Source: Nonomuraea guangzhouensis
GTDB lineage: Bacteria > Actinomycetota > Actinomycetes > Streptosporangiales > Streptosporangiaceae
Direction: 5' to 3'
Assembly: GCF_019396345.1 (NCBI RefSeq)
Contig: NZ_JAHKRM010000019.1
Location: forward strand, 124,001 to 188,000
Length of the DNA: 64,000 nt
The notes under the pieces were generated by a model, which saw only the letters and a list, made by a program, of their open reading frames with translations, was not told the origin of the DNA and did no database searches. The translations under genes were made by a program, and so were the position numbers. Positions within the stretch are counted from its first letter, which is position 1, and each line of letters begins with the position of its first letter. Of the stretch, positions 1 through 6,972 are shown piece after piece.

Positions 1-2
1 GC

Positions 3-437
3 CGCCTGCTCTGGTATCACGAGTGCGCCTCTCCGGACGACGTGGCCGCCAGGATCGCCTCCTTCCCGGCGGGCCGGCGGGGCGATCTGTGGAGCGGTGT
101 CGGGTTCGCGGCCACGCACACCGGTGGCGCCACCGCCGACGAGCTGTGGTGGCTGGCCGACCATGCGGGGGCCGACGGGTTCCGTGCCCATCTGGCCCAG
201 GGGTGCGCGTTCGCCGTGTCGGCCGGGCTCCAGGCGCGGGCACTGCCGGATCACGTGGCGCTGGCCGTACCGATCCTGGCGGGCGCGGAGCCCGACGAGG
301 CCGGCGCGTGGGCCGAAGGGGCGCTCATCGAGCTCGGCCATGACCCGCACACCCACGAGGACTTCCAGTCCTGGCGGGCCCACACCCGCAGAGCGTGGGC
401 ACGCGGGAAGCGAACTTGTTCCAGGACGCGTGGCTAG
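3..437 (+). CDS. DUF1702 family protein, C-terminal part
   Basis: The reading frame is open from the first bases and stops with TAG at 435-437, so about 144 C-terminal residues of a longer protein are present. The pattern LLWYHECASPDD, then FPAGRRGDLWSGVGFAA and HLAQGCAFA matches my recollection of the DUF1702 C-terminal half: a short Trp-rich segment, a DLWSGVGLA block, then a HLAQG block. Function is unknown; in some actinomycetes DUF1702 genes sit near enediyne-type polyketide genes, but the upstream context is outside the window. It converges on the methyltransferase gene at 434-1069, overlapping it by four bases. The family call rests on motif memory only. Confidence 0.55.
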   Translation, partial: RLLWYHECASPDDVAARIASFPAGRRGDLWSGVGFAATHTGGATADELWWLADHAGADGFRAHLAQGCAFAVSAGLQARALPDHVALAVPILAGAEPDEAGAWAEGALIELGHDPHTHEDFQSWRAHTRRAWARGKRTCSRTRG

Positions 438-1069
438 ATCCCCGGAGCGACCCGTTCCAGGACGCGCAGCGAGCCCTCGGCCGAGGTCTCGGCGAACGCG
501 CCCGAGGCGAGCGCCCGCTGGTAGATCCGGTAGGGAGCCTGGCCGCCCGTGGCCGGGTCCGGATAGATGTCGTGGAAGACCAGCGCGCCGCCCGCCATGA
601 CGTGCGGCGCCCAGCCCTCGTAGTCGCGCGTCACCGGATCGTCGGAATGTCCGCCGTCGATGAACAGCATGCCCAAAGGCGTGTTCCAGAGCCGGGCCAC
701 CTGCTCCGAGCGGCCCACCACGGCGATCACCTCGTCCTCCAGCCCGGCGGCGGCGATCGTCTGGCGGAACGTCGGCAGCGAGTCCATCTTGCCGAACCGC
801 GGATCGACCAGCGTCGGGTCGTGGTGGGCCCAGCCCGGCTGGATCTCCTCCGAGCCGCGATGGTGGTCCACGGTGACGACCACGGACCCGGCCAGCCTGG
901 CCGCCGCCCCGAGGTAGATGGCCGACTTGCCGCAGTAGGTGCCGATCTCACAGATCGGTCCAAGCTTGCCGTACCGGCAAGCCGCCTCGAACAGCGCCAG
1001 GCCCTCCCTTTCCGGCATGAATCCCTTGGCTTGCTTGGCTGCGAATCGCAGTTCAGGCGGCATCGTCAT
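434..1069 (-). CDS. Class I SAM-dependent methyltransferase (Methyltransf_24 type)
   Basis: About 211 residues. The SAM-binding loop is visible near residues 39-51 as CEIGTYCGKSA, followed by an acidic end of beta-2 (VVTVDHH), LFIDGGHSDD near residue 136 and ALVFHDIYPD near residue 160. This is the Rossmann order of the small Methyltransf_24 class often found with glycan or natural-product genes; the substrate cannot be read. The start is the ATG of MTMPPELRF; a longer frame to 1147 exists, but it would run through the promoter region shared with the divergent PPOX gene. Confidence 0.75.
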   Translation of the reverse strand: MTMPPELRFAAKQAKGFMPEREGLALFEAACRYGKLGPICEIGTYCGKSAIYLGAAARLAGSVVVTVDHHRGSEEIQPGWAHHDPTLVDPRFGKMDSLPTFRQTIAAAGLEDEVIAVVGRSEQVARLWNTPLGMLFIDGGHSDDPVTRDYEGWAPHVMAGGALVFHDIYPDPATGGQAPYRIYQRALASGAFAETSAEGSLRVLERVAPGI

Positions 1070-1125
1070 AGGGATGCACCCTAGTAGAACCGAACAACAT
1101 TCCAGCGCCCCCTTGCCCGGCATTC

Positions 1126-1139
1126 TGCAACCTGTTCTA
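1126..1139. promoter_or_regulatory. KstR-like operator, TNNAACNNGTTNNA
   Basis: The 14-mer TGCAACCTGTTCTA fits the published KstR half-site pattern TNNAACNNGTTNNA exactly. It lies 10 bases upstream of the GTG start of the PPOX-ferredoxin-alcohol dehydrogenase operon and also in front of the divergent methyltransferase. KstR is the TetR-family repressor of sterol catabolism in mycobacteria and relatives. Binding here is inference from the motif and its position. Confidence 0.5.
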
Positions 1140-1148
1140 CTTGGCAAC

Positions 1149-1601
1149 GTGAATCAGCGCGCTCGCATCGCGATGTCCGAGGACGAGGTCACGGCCTTCC
1201 TGGAAGGGGCCCGCAAGCTCCAGCTCGCGACCATCAACCCGGACGGCACGCCACATCTGGTGACCATGTTCTACGGGCTCGACGAGGGCCGGATCGCCTT
1301 CTGGAGCTACGCCAAGGCGCAGAAGGTCCGCAACCTGGAGCGCGACCCCCGGGTGAGCTGCCTGATCGAGACGGGCGAGGACTACAACGAGCTGCGCGGC
1401 GTCCTGCTGTACGGCGAGGCCAAGCGAGTGGACGAGCCCGAGCAGGTCCTGGCGGTCGGCTTGCACGTCACACGCAGGATGACCCCGGACGTGGCGGACG
1501 AACTCCTGCTGCCTTATGTCGAACAAACCGGACGAAAGCGGGTCGCATACATCGTCGAGCGCACCAAAGTGGTCTCATGGGACCACAGGAGGCTCACATG
1601 A
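1149..1601 (+). CDS. PPOX-class F420/FMN-dependent split-barrel protein
   Basis: 150 residues. The N-terminus, with a DEVTAFLEGARKLQLATINPDG-like stretch followed by TPHLVTMFYGLDEGRIAFWSY, is typical of pyridoxamine-5'-phosphate-oxidase-fold proteins that use F420 or FMN. Members reduce or oxidise small substrates; the substrate is not evident. I take GTG at 1149 as the start because relatives begin with an NQRARI-like stretch, which would be lost from the ATG at 1173. The stop overlaps the ferredoxin start by four bases (ATGA), so the two are translationally coupled. It is the first gene of a three-gene operon behind a KstR-like site. Confidence 0.8.
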   Translation: MNQRARIAMSEDEVTAFLEGARKLQLATINPDGTPHLVTMFYGLDEGRIAFWSYAKAQKVRNLERDPRVSCLIETGEDYNELRGVLLYGEAKRVDEPEQVLAVGLHVTRRMTPDVADELLLPYVEQTGRKRVAYIVERTKVVSWDHRRLT

Positions 1602-1789
1602 AGATCAAAGTCGATGAAATGGTCTGCGAAGCCAATGCGGTGTGCATGGGGCTCGCACCCGAGGTGTTCGACGTGGATGATGACGACCAGCTGCACATCC
1701 TGCTCCCGGAACCACCGCCCGAACTCCTGGACCGCGTCCGTCACGCGGTCCGGTCCTGCCCCAAAGCCGCTCTTTCCCTAGAGGAATAG
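1598..1789 (+). CDS. Small [3Fe-4S]-type ferredoxin
   Basis: 63 residues with Cys10, Cys16 and Cys54-Pro. The position that would carry the extra cysteine of a [4Fe-4S] protein (residue 13) is Asn, so a three-cysteine [3Fe-4S] cluster is expected. Such ferredoxins pass electrons to cytochromes P450 or related oxygenases; none lies in this window. An AGGAGG ribosome-binding site at 1587-1592 precedes the ATG, which overlaps the PPOX stop. The acidic stretch DVDDDD and the C-terminal CPKAAL are typical of the family. Confidence 0.9.
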   Translation: MKIKVDEMVCEANAVCMGLAPEVFDVDDDDQLHILLPEPPPELLDRVRHAVRSCPKAALSLEE

Positions 1790-1808
1790 CCCGGAGGAGG
1801 AACCCCCC

Positions 1809-2894
1809 ATGCGCGCCGCCCTTCTGCATGCCGTAGGCGACGACAAGCTCGACATCCGCGACGATGTCACCCTCGCCCCCGTCGGACCCACCGACGTACG
1901 GGTGCGGATCAAGGCTACGGGCGTCTGCCATTCGGACCTGTCGGCCATGTCCGGCGTGCTGCCGCAGCCCGTGCCGCTCGTCCCGGGTCACGAGGGCGCG
2001 GGCGAGGTGGTCGAGGTGGGCGAGCATGTCAGCTCGGTCCAGCCGGGCGATCACGTGATCATCAACTGGCGTCCGTCCTGCCAGGACTGCGACCTGTGCC
2101 TGGGCGGCCAGCCGTACCTCTGCATGAAGTACGTGATCGAGGCGTTCACCAAGGGCAACTTCCGCTTCGGCGGCGACCAGACGGCGTTCGGCATGGCCGG
2201 GTGCGGCACCTGGGCCGAAGAGATCGTCATCCCCTGGCAGGGCGCGATCAAGGTCGACACGGACGTGTCGTGGGAGGCGGCCGCGCTGATCGGCTGCGGC
2301 ATCACCACCGGCGTGGGCGCCGCGATCAACACCGCCAAGGTACGGCCCGGCTCGACCGTCGCCGTCATCGGCTGCGGCGGCGTGGGCCTGTCCGTCATCC
2401 AGGGCGCGCGCATCTCCGGCGCCCGGACGATCCTGGCGATCGACCCCCTGGAGTCCAAGCACGAGCTGGCCAAGAAGGTCGGCGCCACCCACGCCGTCAC
2501 CCCCGAGCAGGTCCCCGAGGCGCTGAACGAGCTGACCGCCGGCGGCGGCTTCGACTACGGCTTCGAGGTGGTCGGCAAGGCCGCCACCATCCAGAGCGCG
2601 TGGCAGGTCACCCGCGCGGGCGGCGAGGTCATCGTGGTCGGCGCGGGCGCGGTGGACGACATGGTGTCGATCTCCGCGTTCAGCCTGCTGTTCGAGGGCA
2701 AGAACCTGCTCTCCAGCCTGTACGGCGAAGCGGACGTACGGCACTACTTCCCCTACTTCGCCAAGCTCTACAAGGCCGGCCAGCTCGACCTGGAGTCGAT
2801 GATCAGCGCCCGGATCCGCCTGGCGGACCTGAACGACGCCGTGGCCGCGCTCAAGGGCGGCGAGGTGCTGCGCCAGATCGTCCTCATGGACTGA
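1809..2894 (+). CDS. Zinc-dependent alcohol dehydrogenase (MDR family)
   Basis: 361 residues, full length. Catalytic zinc ligands Cys40, His61-Glu62 and Cys163 are present, as are the four structural-zinc cysteines (Cys91, Cys94, Cys97, Cys105). The NAD fold shows GCGGVG at about 189-194, then an Asp at the end of the next strand (AIDPLESKHELAKKVGA), which favours NAD over NADP. It oxidises an alcohol or reduces an aldehyde; the ferredoxin and KstR-like context suggests lipid or sterol-type substrates (inference). A GGAGGAGG site precedes the ATG. It converges with the TetR gene, overlapping it by 11 bases. Confidence 0.9.
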   Translation: MRAALLHAVGDDKLDIRDDVTLAPVGPTDVRVRIKATGVCHSDLSAMSGVLPQPVPLVPGHEGAGEVVEVGEHVSSVQPGDHVIINWRPSCQDCDLCLGGQPYLCMKYVIEAFTKGNFRFGGDQTAFGMAGCGTWAEEIVIPWQGAIKVDTDVSWEAAALIGCGITTGVGAAINTAKVRPGSTVAVIGCGGVGLSVIQGARISGARTILAIDPLESKHELAKKVGATHAVTPEQVPEALNELTAGGGFDYGFEVVGKAATIQSAWQVTRAGGEVIVVGAGAVDDMVSISAFSLLFEGKNLLSSLYGEADVRHYFPYFAKLYKAGQLDLESMISARIRLADLNDAVAALKGGEVLRQIVLMD

Positions 2895-3504
2895 GCCGTT
2901 CGAAGCCGTCCAGCATCGCGGTGAGGCCGAGCTCGAAGTGCTGGTCGATATCTACGGCATCGGCACTTTCAGCGAGCAGGTTGTAGCCGGGCGCCCCTGG
3001 CTCGGGCTTCCGGCTGCGCCGCCGCGCGCCCAGCTGGACGGCGGCCAGGCCCATCGCGTGGCCGATGGTGTAGTCGCGCAGGGAGCGCGTCATCTGCAGG
3101 GCGACCTCGGGCGCGAATCCGGCCTCCCCCAGGGCCGCGAGCGTCTGGTTGCCCGTGGCGATGGCCTTGGCCGACCTGATCGGCCGGGACGCGAACACCG
3201 GCACGGCATGCGGGTGCGCGGCCAGCGTGTCCCGCATGCGCCGGTAGGACTGTTCGAGCAGCGCGCGCCACGTGCCCCGCCAGGGCAGCGTGTCGACGCC
3301 GAACTCGTCGAACATCAGCTCGGCGACGGCGTCGAACAGCGCCTCCTGATCGTCGAAGTAGTAATAGACCGCCATCGGGTCGACGCCGATCTCGGCACCG
3401 AGCTTGCGCATGGAGAACTTGCCGAGCCCCATGGAGTCGATCACCGACAACGCGACACCCGCGATGTACTCCTGGCTCAGGGTGGGCTTCGCGGCCTTGC
3501 TCAT
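2884..3504 (-). CDS. TetR/AcrR-family transcriptional regulator
   Basis: 206 residues from MSKAAKPTLSQ. The N-terminal helix-turn-helix reads SMRKLGAEIGVDPMAVYYYFDDQEALFDAVAE, with the YYYF recognition-helix pattern of TetR proteins; the C-terminal ligand domain has the TetR_C shape. It probably represses a neighbouring gene, with the convergent dehydrogenase operon or the downstream PPOX/VOC group as candidates. A longer frame to 3531 exists, but the ATG at 3504 places the helix-turn-helix at the usual distance from the N-terminus. Confidence 0.85.
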   Translation of the reverse strand: MSKAAKPTLSQEYIAGVALSVIDSMGLGKFSMRKLGAEIGVDPMAVYYYFDDQEALFDAVAELMFDEFGVDTLPWRGTWRALLEQSYRRMRDTLAAHPHAVPVFASRPIRSAKAIATGNQTLAALGEAGFAPEVALQMTRSLRDYTIGHAMGLAAVQLGARRRSRKPEPGAPGYNLLAESADAVDIDQHFELGLTAMLDGFERLSP

Positions 3505-3553
3505 GCGGAAATTATCCCGGAAGCGCAGCACACGGTTTGCCGTCGCAAGGGCT

Positions 3554-4435
3554 CTAGACCGGTGGGTTGAAGCGGTGGTAGCCCGGGGCCGTCCAGCCCG
3601 CCGAGACCGAGCCCGCGACGTGCACCCACTCCTCCAGCTCGAACCGGACCAGCCGCTGCGCCCCCGGCACGTCCCCCGGATCCCAGTCCACCTGGGCCCG
3701 GCCGGTCAGGTGCAGCGTCTCCCCGCGTTCCCAGTCCACGAACAGCAGCCCGGCCGCCGGGTTCACCTCCAGGTTCCCCAATGTCATGTACATCGAGTTG
3801 CCGACGTAGTCCGGGAACACCAGCGACCCCGGCCCCGTGACCTTCACGAACCCTGGATTGCCGCCCCGGTGCGAGACGTCCGCCCCGAGCTTCTCGGCGC
3901 CCGTCGCGATGAAGAACGTGTCCGCCGCGCCGATCCACGCCTGATGACGCGCTGTCAGCGCGGTCCCGGCACCGAGGCCGACCGGGGTGCCGCCCGAGGC
4001 GGTCGTGGGCTCGCGGGTCTGGATGTATTTGGGGCAGTTCGAGTAGACCTGCTCCGTCCATACCACCAGTGCCTCGCCCGCCTGCACGGCCGTGCCGTTC
4101 ACCCGCATCCTGCGCCGCGTGTGGGGCTCGATCGCGAGCAGCCCGAGGTCGCGTTCCCCGGCGAACAGCCCGTGCAGGGGGTCGGGCGCGCCGGGCAGGG
4201 CGCGTACGACGATCGTGCGGTCGTCCTCGGGGGAGGCGAAACCGGCGGGGCCGGTCAGCACGCTCGCCCAGAGACGGCCCAGGTCGTCGGCCGCGCCGGC
4301 GACGAGCAGCTGCTGCTGCCGCAGGAACTCGGCCGCCACCTCCGGGATCTCCGGGCGGGTGCGCGAACTGCCGTACTCCCCGCCCCGCACTCCCGCCCGC
4401 TGCTGGACGGCCACCTCGCCCGGATGCGAAACCAT
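3554..4435 (-). CDS. Pyridoxamine 5'-phosphate oxidase family protein
   Basis: 293 residues, longer than the minimal split barrel. It shows FLRQQQLLVAGAADDLGRLWASVLTGPAGF near the N-terminus and GNSMYMTLGNLEVNPAAGLLFVDWERGETLHLTGRAQV in the second half, typical of the large FMN-binding PPOX proteins (COG3576 type). RRMRVNGTA and CPKYIQTR in the middle are also typical. The ATG overlaps the stop of the VOC gene upstream (TAATG), so they are co-translated. Substrate unknown. Confidence 0.75.
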   Translation of the reverse strand: MVSHPGEVAVQQRAGVRGGEYGSSRTRPEIPEVAAEFLRQQQLLVAGAADDLGRLWASVLTGPAGFASPEDDRTIVVRALPGAPDPLHGLFAGERDLGLLAIEPHTRRRMRVNGTAVQAGEALVVWTEQVYSNCPKYIQTREPTTASGGTPVGLGAGTALTARHQAWIGAADTFFIATGAEKLGADVSHRGGNPGFVKVTGPGSLVFPDYVGNSMYMTLGNLEVNPAAGLLFVDWERGETLHLTGRAQVDWDPGDVPGAQRLVRFELEEWVHVAGSVSAGWTAPGYHRFNPPV

Positions 4436-4881
4436 TAGAAGAACCCGCAGGTCGGTGCGCCAGAGGTGGGCGCGGGGCGGTCGCCGGCGCCGTCCGGGGC
4501 GAAGATCTCCAGGCGGATGCCGTCAGGATCCTCGAAGAACACGCCTCCCGAGGACGCGCCTTCGCCGTGCGGCACGACGCCGTCGTGGTGGAGGGTGGCT
4601 CCGATCTCCCTGATGACCGCCTCGGCCTCCTGTACTGCCGCGAGGTCGGCGACCTGGAACGACAGGTGGTGCAGCCCTGGCCGCGCGGTGGCGAAGCGAC
4701 CCTCGCTCTGCTGCCAGAGGGTCAGCATGAGCGTGCTGCCCTGGAACAGGAACGCGTAGCGGCGCCCCTCGTGCTGTCGCTCGCCCGCCGTGGTGAAGCC
4801 GAAGACGCGCTGGTAGAAGTCCAAGGACTTGGTGAGGTCGGTGACGTTGAGCCCGATGTGCCCGGTCTGGAACGACGACAT
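4435..4881 (-). CDS. VOC family (glyoxalase/bleomycin-resistance fold) protein
   Basis: 148 residues from MSSFQTGHIGLNVTDL. It shows the paired beta-alpha-beta-beta-beta modules of the VOC fold: HIGLNVTDLTKSLDFYQRVFGF at the start, then HHLSFQVADLAAVQEAEAV and FFEDPDGIRLEIFAP. His and Glu residues in these strands are the usual metal ligands. A GGGGGAG site seven bases before the ATG supports this start over the ATG at 4899. It lies directly downstream of the CGNR regulator gene and is coupled to the PPOX gene after it. Confidence 0.85.
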   Translation of the reverse strand: MSSFQTGHIGLNVTDLTKSLDFYQRVFGFTTAGERQHEGRRYAFLFQGSTLMLTLWQQSEGRFATARPGLHHLSFQVADLAAVQEAEAVIREIGATLHHDGVVPHGEGASSGGVFFEDPDGIRLEIFAPDGAGDRPAPTSGAPTCGFF

Positions 4882-4897
4882 TCCACACTCCCCCATC

Positions 4898-4971
4898 ATC
4901 TAACGCATGGACGGCCGATCGGCCGTTAGAAAACACTATATAACGGCAAACCGGCGTCGCAAGCGTTAGAT
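4898..4971. promoter_or_regulatory. Inverted repeats upstream of the VOC gene
   Basis: ATCTAACGC at 4898-4906 and its exact reverse complement GCGTTAGAT at 4963-4971 bracket the promoter region of the VOC gene. Between them is a perfect 16-base palindrome, ACGGCCGATCGGCCGT, at 4911-4926. ATCTAACGC occurs again at 5554-5562, just upstream of the CGNR-protein start. The shared 9-mer may be an operator used by the CGNR protein on its own gene and the VOC gene (inference); part of it could also serve as a -10 element. Confidence 0.45.
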
Positions 4972-4976
4972 GCGGC

Positions 4977-5546
4977 TCACTTCTTGTGCTCCCGGTAGTG
5001 CCTGGCCGCTCTGGCACGGTTGCCGCAGGCGGTCGAGCACCACTCCTGACGTGGGTGTTCCTTCAGGAAATAGAGCACGCAGCGTGGGGCCTGGCAGGTA
5101 CGCAGTTGCGCCCGTTCGGGCCCCGCCAGGAACTCGACCGCCGCCGTCGCGATCGCGGCCCGGACCCGTGCCGACGGCTCGACCGGCACGGCGGGCACGA
5201 CGACGAGGGCCGGCTCCCCGCTCCAGGACAGTTGCGGGGCTCGCGGGGCAGCCAGGGCGGCGGCGTTGACCAGGGCCAGCGATTCGGCGAAACCGGGCAG
5301 GGCCGCCGCGTCCGCCCGGCTCGGCGGCTCCGGGGACACGGCCTTGGCGAACAACGCGCGTACGGCCTGGCGCAGGCGTACGGTCTGCTCGCGCAGTTCC
5401 TCCGTGGCGGTGAAGCCGGGATCGACGTCGAGGTCGGCCGCGTGTTCGCGCACCCAGACCGTCAGGCCTTCGACGTCGGACAGGCGGTCGACCAATCCGG
5501 ACCGCTCCGCCCTGACCGTGCTGACGAAATCGAGGGTCAAGGACAT
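4977..5546 (-). CDS. CGNR zinc-finger / ABATE-domain regulator
   Basis: 189 residues. The C-terminus carries the CGNR zinc finger: CQAPRCVLYF, then WCSTACGNRARAARHYREHKK, giving two Cys pairs and the CGNR signature. The N-terminal ABATE domain begins LDFVSTVRAER and has the L..W..E helix pattern. Such proteins are presumed stress-linked DNA-binding regulators. It is upstream of, and on the same strand as, the VOC and PPOX genes, and a shared 9-mer lies before both transcription units. Confidence 0.85.
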   Translation of the reverse strand: MSLTLDFVSTVRAERSGLVDRLSDVEGLTVWVREHAADLDVDPGFTATEELREQTVRLRQAVRALFAKAVSPEPPSRADAAALPGFAESLALVNAAALAAPRAPQLSWSGEPALVVVPAVPVEPSARVRAAIATAAVEFLAGPERAQLRTCQAPRCVLYFLKEHPRQEWCSTACGNRARAARHYREHKK

Positions 5547-5709
5547 TCCCCCAATCTAACGCCCGCGGACACCCTCACCCGTGAGAGTCCCCGGGTAAGT
5601 CCGCTGAAGGTCAGGACGCCTCAGCGGTACGACGGCCTCACCGACTGAGTACGGAGACGGTCTCCTTCGAGAGCCCGTGAGTGTCACATTTTCCGCGGTT
5701 GAAGTGTCT

Positions 5710-5748
5710 TATAGGTAGCCGCCCGAGCGTCATATAGGTAGCCGCCCG
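5710..5748. repeat. Tandem 16-mer, period 23
   Basis: TATAGGTAGCCGCCCG occurs at 5710-5725 and again at 5733-5748, separated by seven bases. The 23-base period is close to two helical turns, so both copies face the same side of the DNA. It sits between the CGNR gene and the plus-strand gene starting near 5785. This suggests a double operator, but no binding protein is identified. Confidence 0.45.
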
Positions 5749-5784
5749 TAAGTCCAGGCGTCCGCGCAGGGGAGATGAATCCCG

Positions 5785-6303
5785 TTGGTGTCCATCCCGG
5801 AAGTCCCTTACACCGACCCCACCAGTTGGCGGATCGCCATGGAAGCCAGTGCGGCGAGCCTGTCGATGAGCACCCTGAACGGCCCTCGGCTCCTCGACGA
5901 GCTGCCGTGGTTCCAGGGTTCCTTCCGGCTGACCCCGGCCGGGCTGTTGGCGGGATTCACCCTGCGACTGCCGCTGCCGACCCGGCCGACGTGGCTGCGG
6001 GAGGAGGAGACGGCCGAGCTGCTGTGGGAGTCGGTGAGCCTCGAAGCCGCCGGGATCCCGAACCAGTTCAGCGGGCGGACCCGGCTGCGGCTCGGCCGAC
6101 GGGAGACCTTCACGGACGTGTCCGCTCTGTGCGCCAAGATTCCCGTCGGTCGTTCCGGCCACCCCTACCTGAAGATCGTCCTGGAGACGGTGTTTCCGTC
6201 TTTGAGCATGCGCTGGCCGCGCGAGGCACGACTGCGGCTGCGGCCGGTGACACTCAAGCTGTTCAGCGAGATCCGTTTCGCCGAGACCACCTCGCTGTCG
6301 TGA
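5785..6303 (+). CDS. Hypothetical protein, about 172 residues
   Basis: I do not recognise a family. The protein is soluble-looking, with Arg-rich strands such as RTRLRLGRRETF and PREARLRLRPVTLKLFSEIRF and a proline-rich middle (LRLPLPTRPTW), hinting at a small beta-barrel-like fold. The start is unclear: TTG at 5785 or GTG at 5788, with GGGGAGA at 5769-5775 as a loose ribosome-binding site; the nearby ATG is out of frame. Third-position GC fits real coding. It converges on the dihydrofolate-reductase-fold gene with a 15-base gap. Confidence 0.5.
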   Translation: MVSIPEVPYTDPTSWRIAMEASAASLSMSTLNGPRLLDELPWFQGSFRLTPAGLLAGFTLRLPLPTRPTWLREEETAELLWESVSLEAAGIPNQFSGRTRLRLGRRETFTDVSALCAKIPVGRSGHPYLKIVLETVFPSLSMRWPREARLRLRPVTLKLFSEIRFAETTSLS

Positions 6304-6318
6304 TCGCGGGCCCATCCG

Positions 6319-6873
6319 TCACTCGGCCGTCTGCGGCCGGTAGGAGGCGATGATCACGCCGCTCTTCATGACCTTGGTGTCGACCAACTTGAACGACGCC
6401 TTGAAGTCCTTGAGCGGCGTCGTCACGCTGTCGCCGCCTTCCAGGACCGGGGTGATCCAGAACCGGACCTCGTCCAGCAGACCCGCCCTGATGAGCTGCG
6501 TGGTGACCGAGCCGAAGCCGTACTGCAGGATGTCCTTGCCGTCCTGGGCCTTGAGCTTGGTGACCTCCTCGACCAGGTCGCCCTGCAGCACCTCGGTGTT
6601 CTTCCACGTGGGGTCGGTCAGAGTGGTCGAGGCGACGTACTTCTTGACGTTGTTGAAGTAGGCCGCGCCGGTGCTCGGGTCGCTCTCGTCCCGGGTCGGC
6701 CAGGCGGCGGACATGCCGTCGTACGTGGCCCGGCCCATCAGCAGCGCGTCGGCGGCATTCGTCTGCTCGCCGGCGAAGGCGGCGGCCTCGTCGTCGAAGT
6801 AGGGCATCGTCCACATCGGGTTCTCGATGACGCCGTCGAGGGTGATGTAGGTCGAGTTGATGAGCTTGCGCAT
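6319..6873 (-). CDS. Dihydrofolate-reductase-fold (RibD C-terminal type) protein
   Basis: 184 residues from MRKLINSTYITLDGVIENP. The start STYITLDGV, the LLMGRATYDGM block near residue 45, YVASTTLTDPTW, and the end FKLVDTKVMKSGVIIASY are the standard features of small RibD_C / DHFR-like reductases (YyaP/YwjB type). They are presumed NADPH-dependent, with unknown substrate. GAGGAG seven bases upstream supports the start. The gene stands alone on its strand. Confidence 0.85.
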   Translation of the reverse strand: MRKLINSTYITLDGVIENPMWTMPYFDDEAAAFAGEQTNAADALLMGRATYDGMSAAWPTRDESDPSTGAAYFNNVKKYVASTTLTDPTWKNTEVLQGDLVEEVTKLKAQDGKDILQYGFGSVTTQLIRAGLLDEVRFWITPVLEGGDSVTTPLKDFKASFKLVDTKVMKSGVIIASYRPQTAE

Positions 6874-6972
6874 CGGAATCTCCTCAGTGTCGGGGTGCCT
6901 CTCGGTGACACCCACAACATTTCAGGTCCCGCTTACGATTTTCTTCAGGTGCCCTACTCGGCGGATCTTCGG

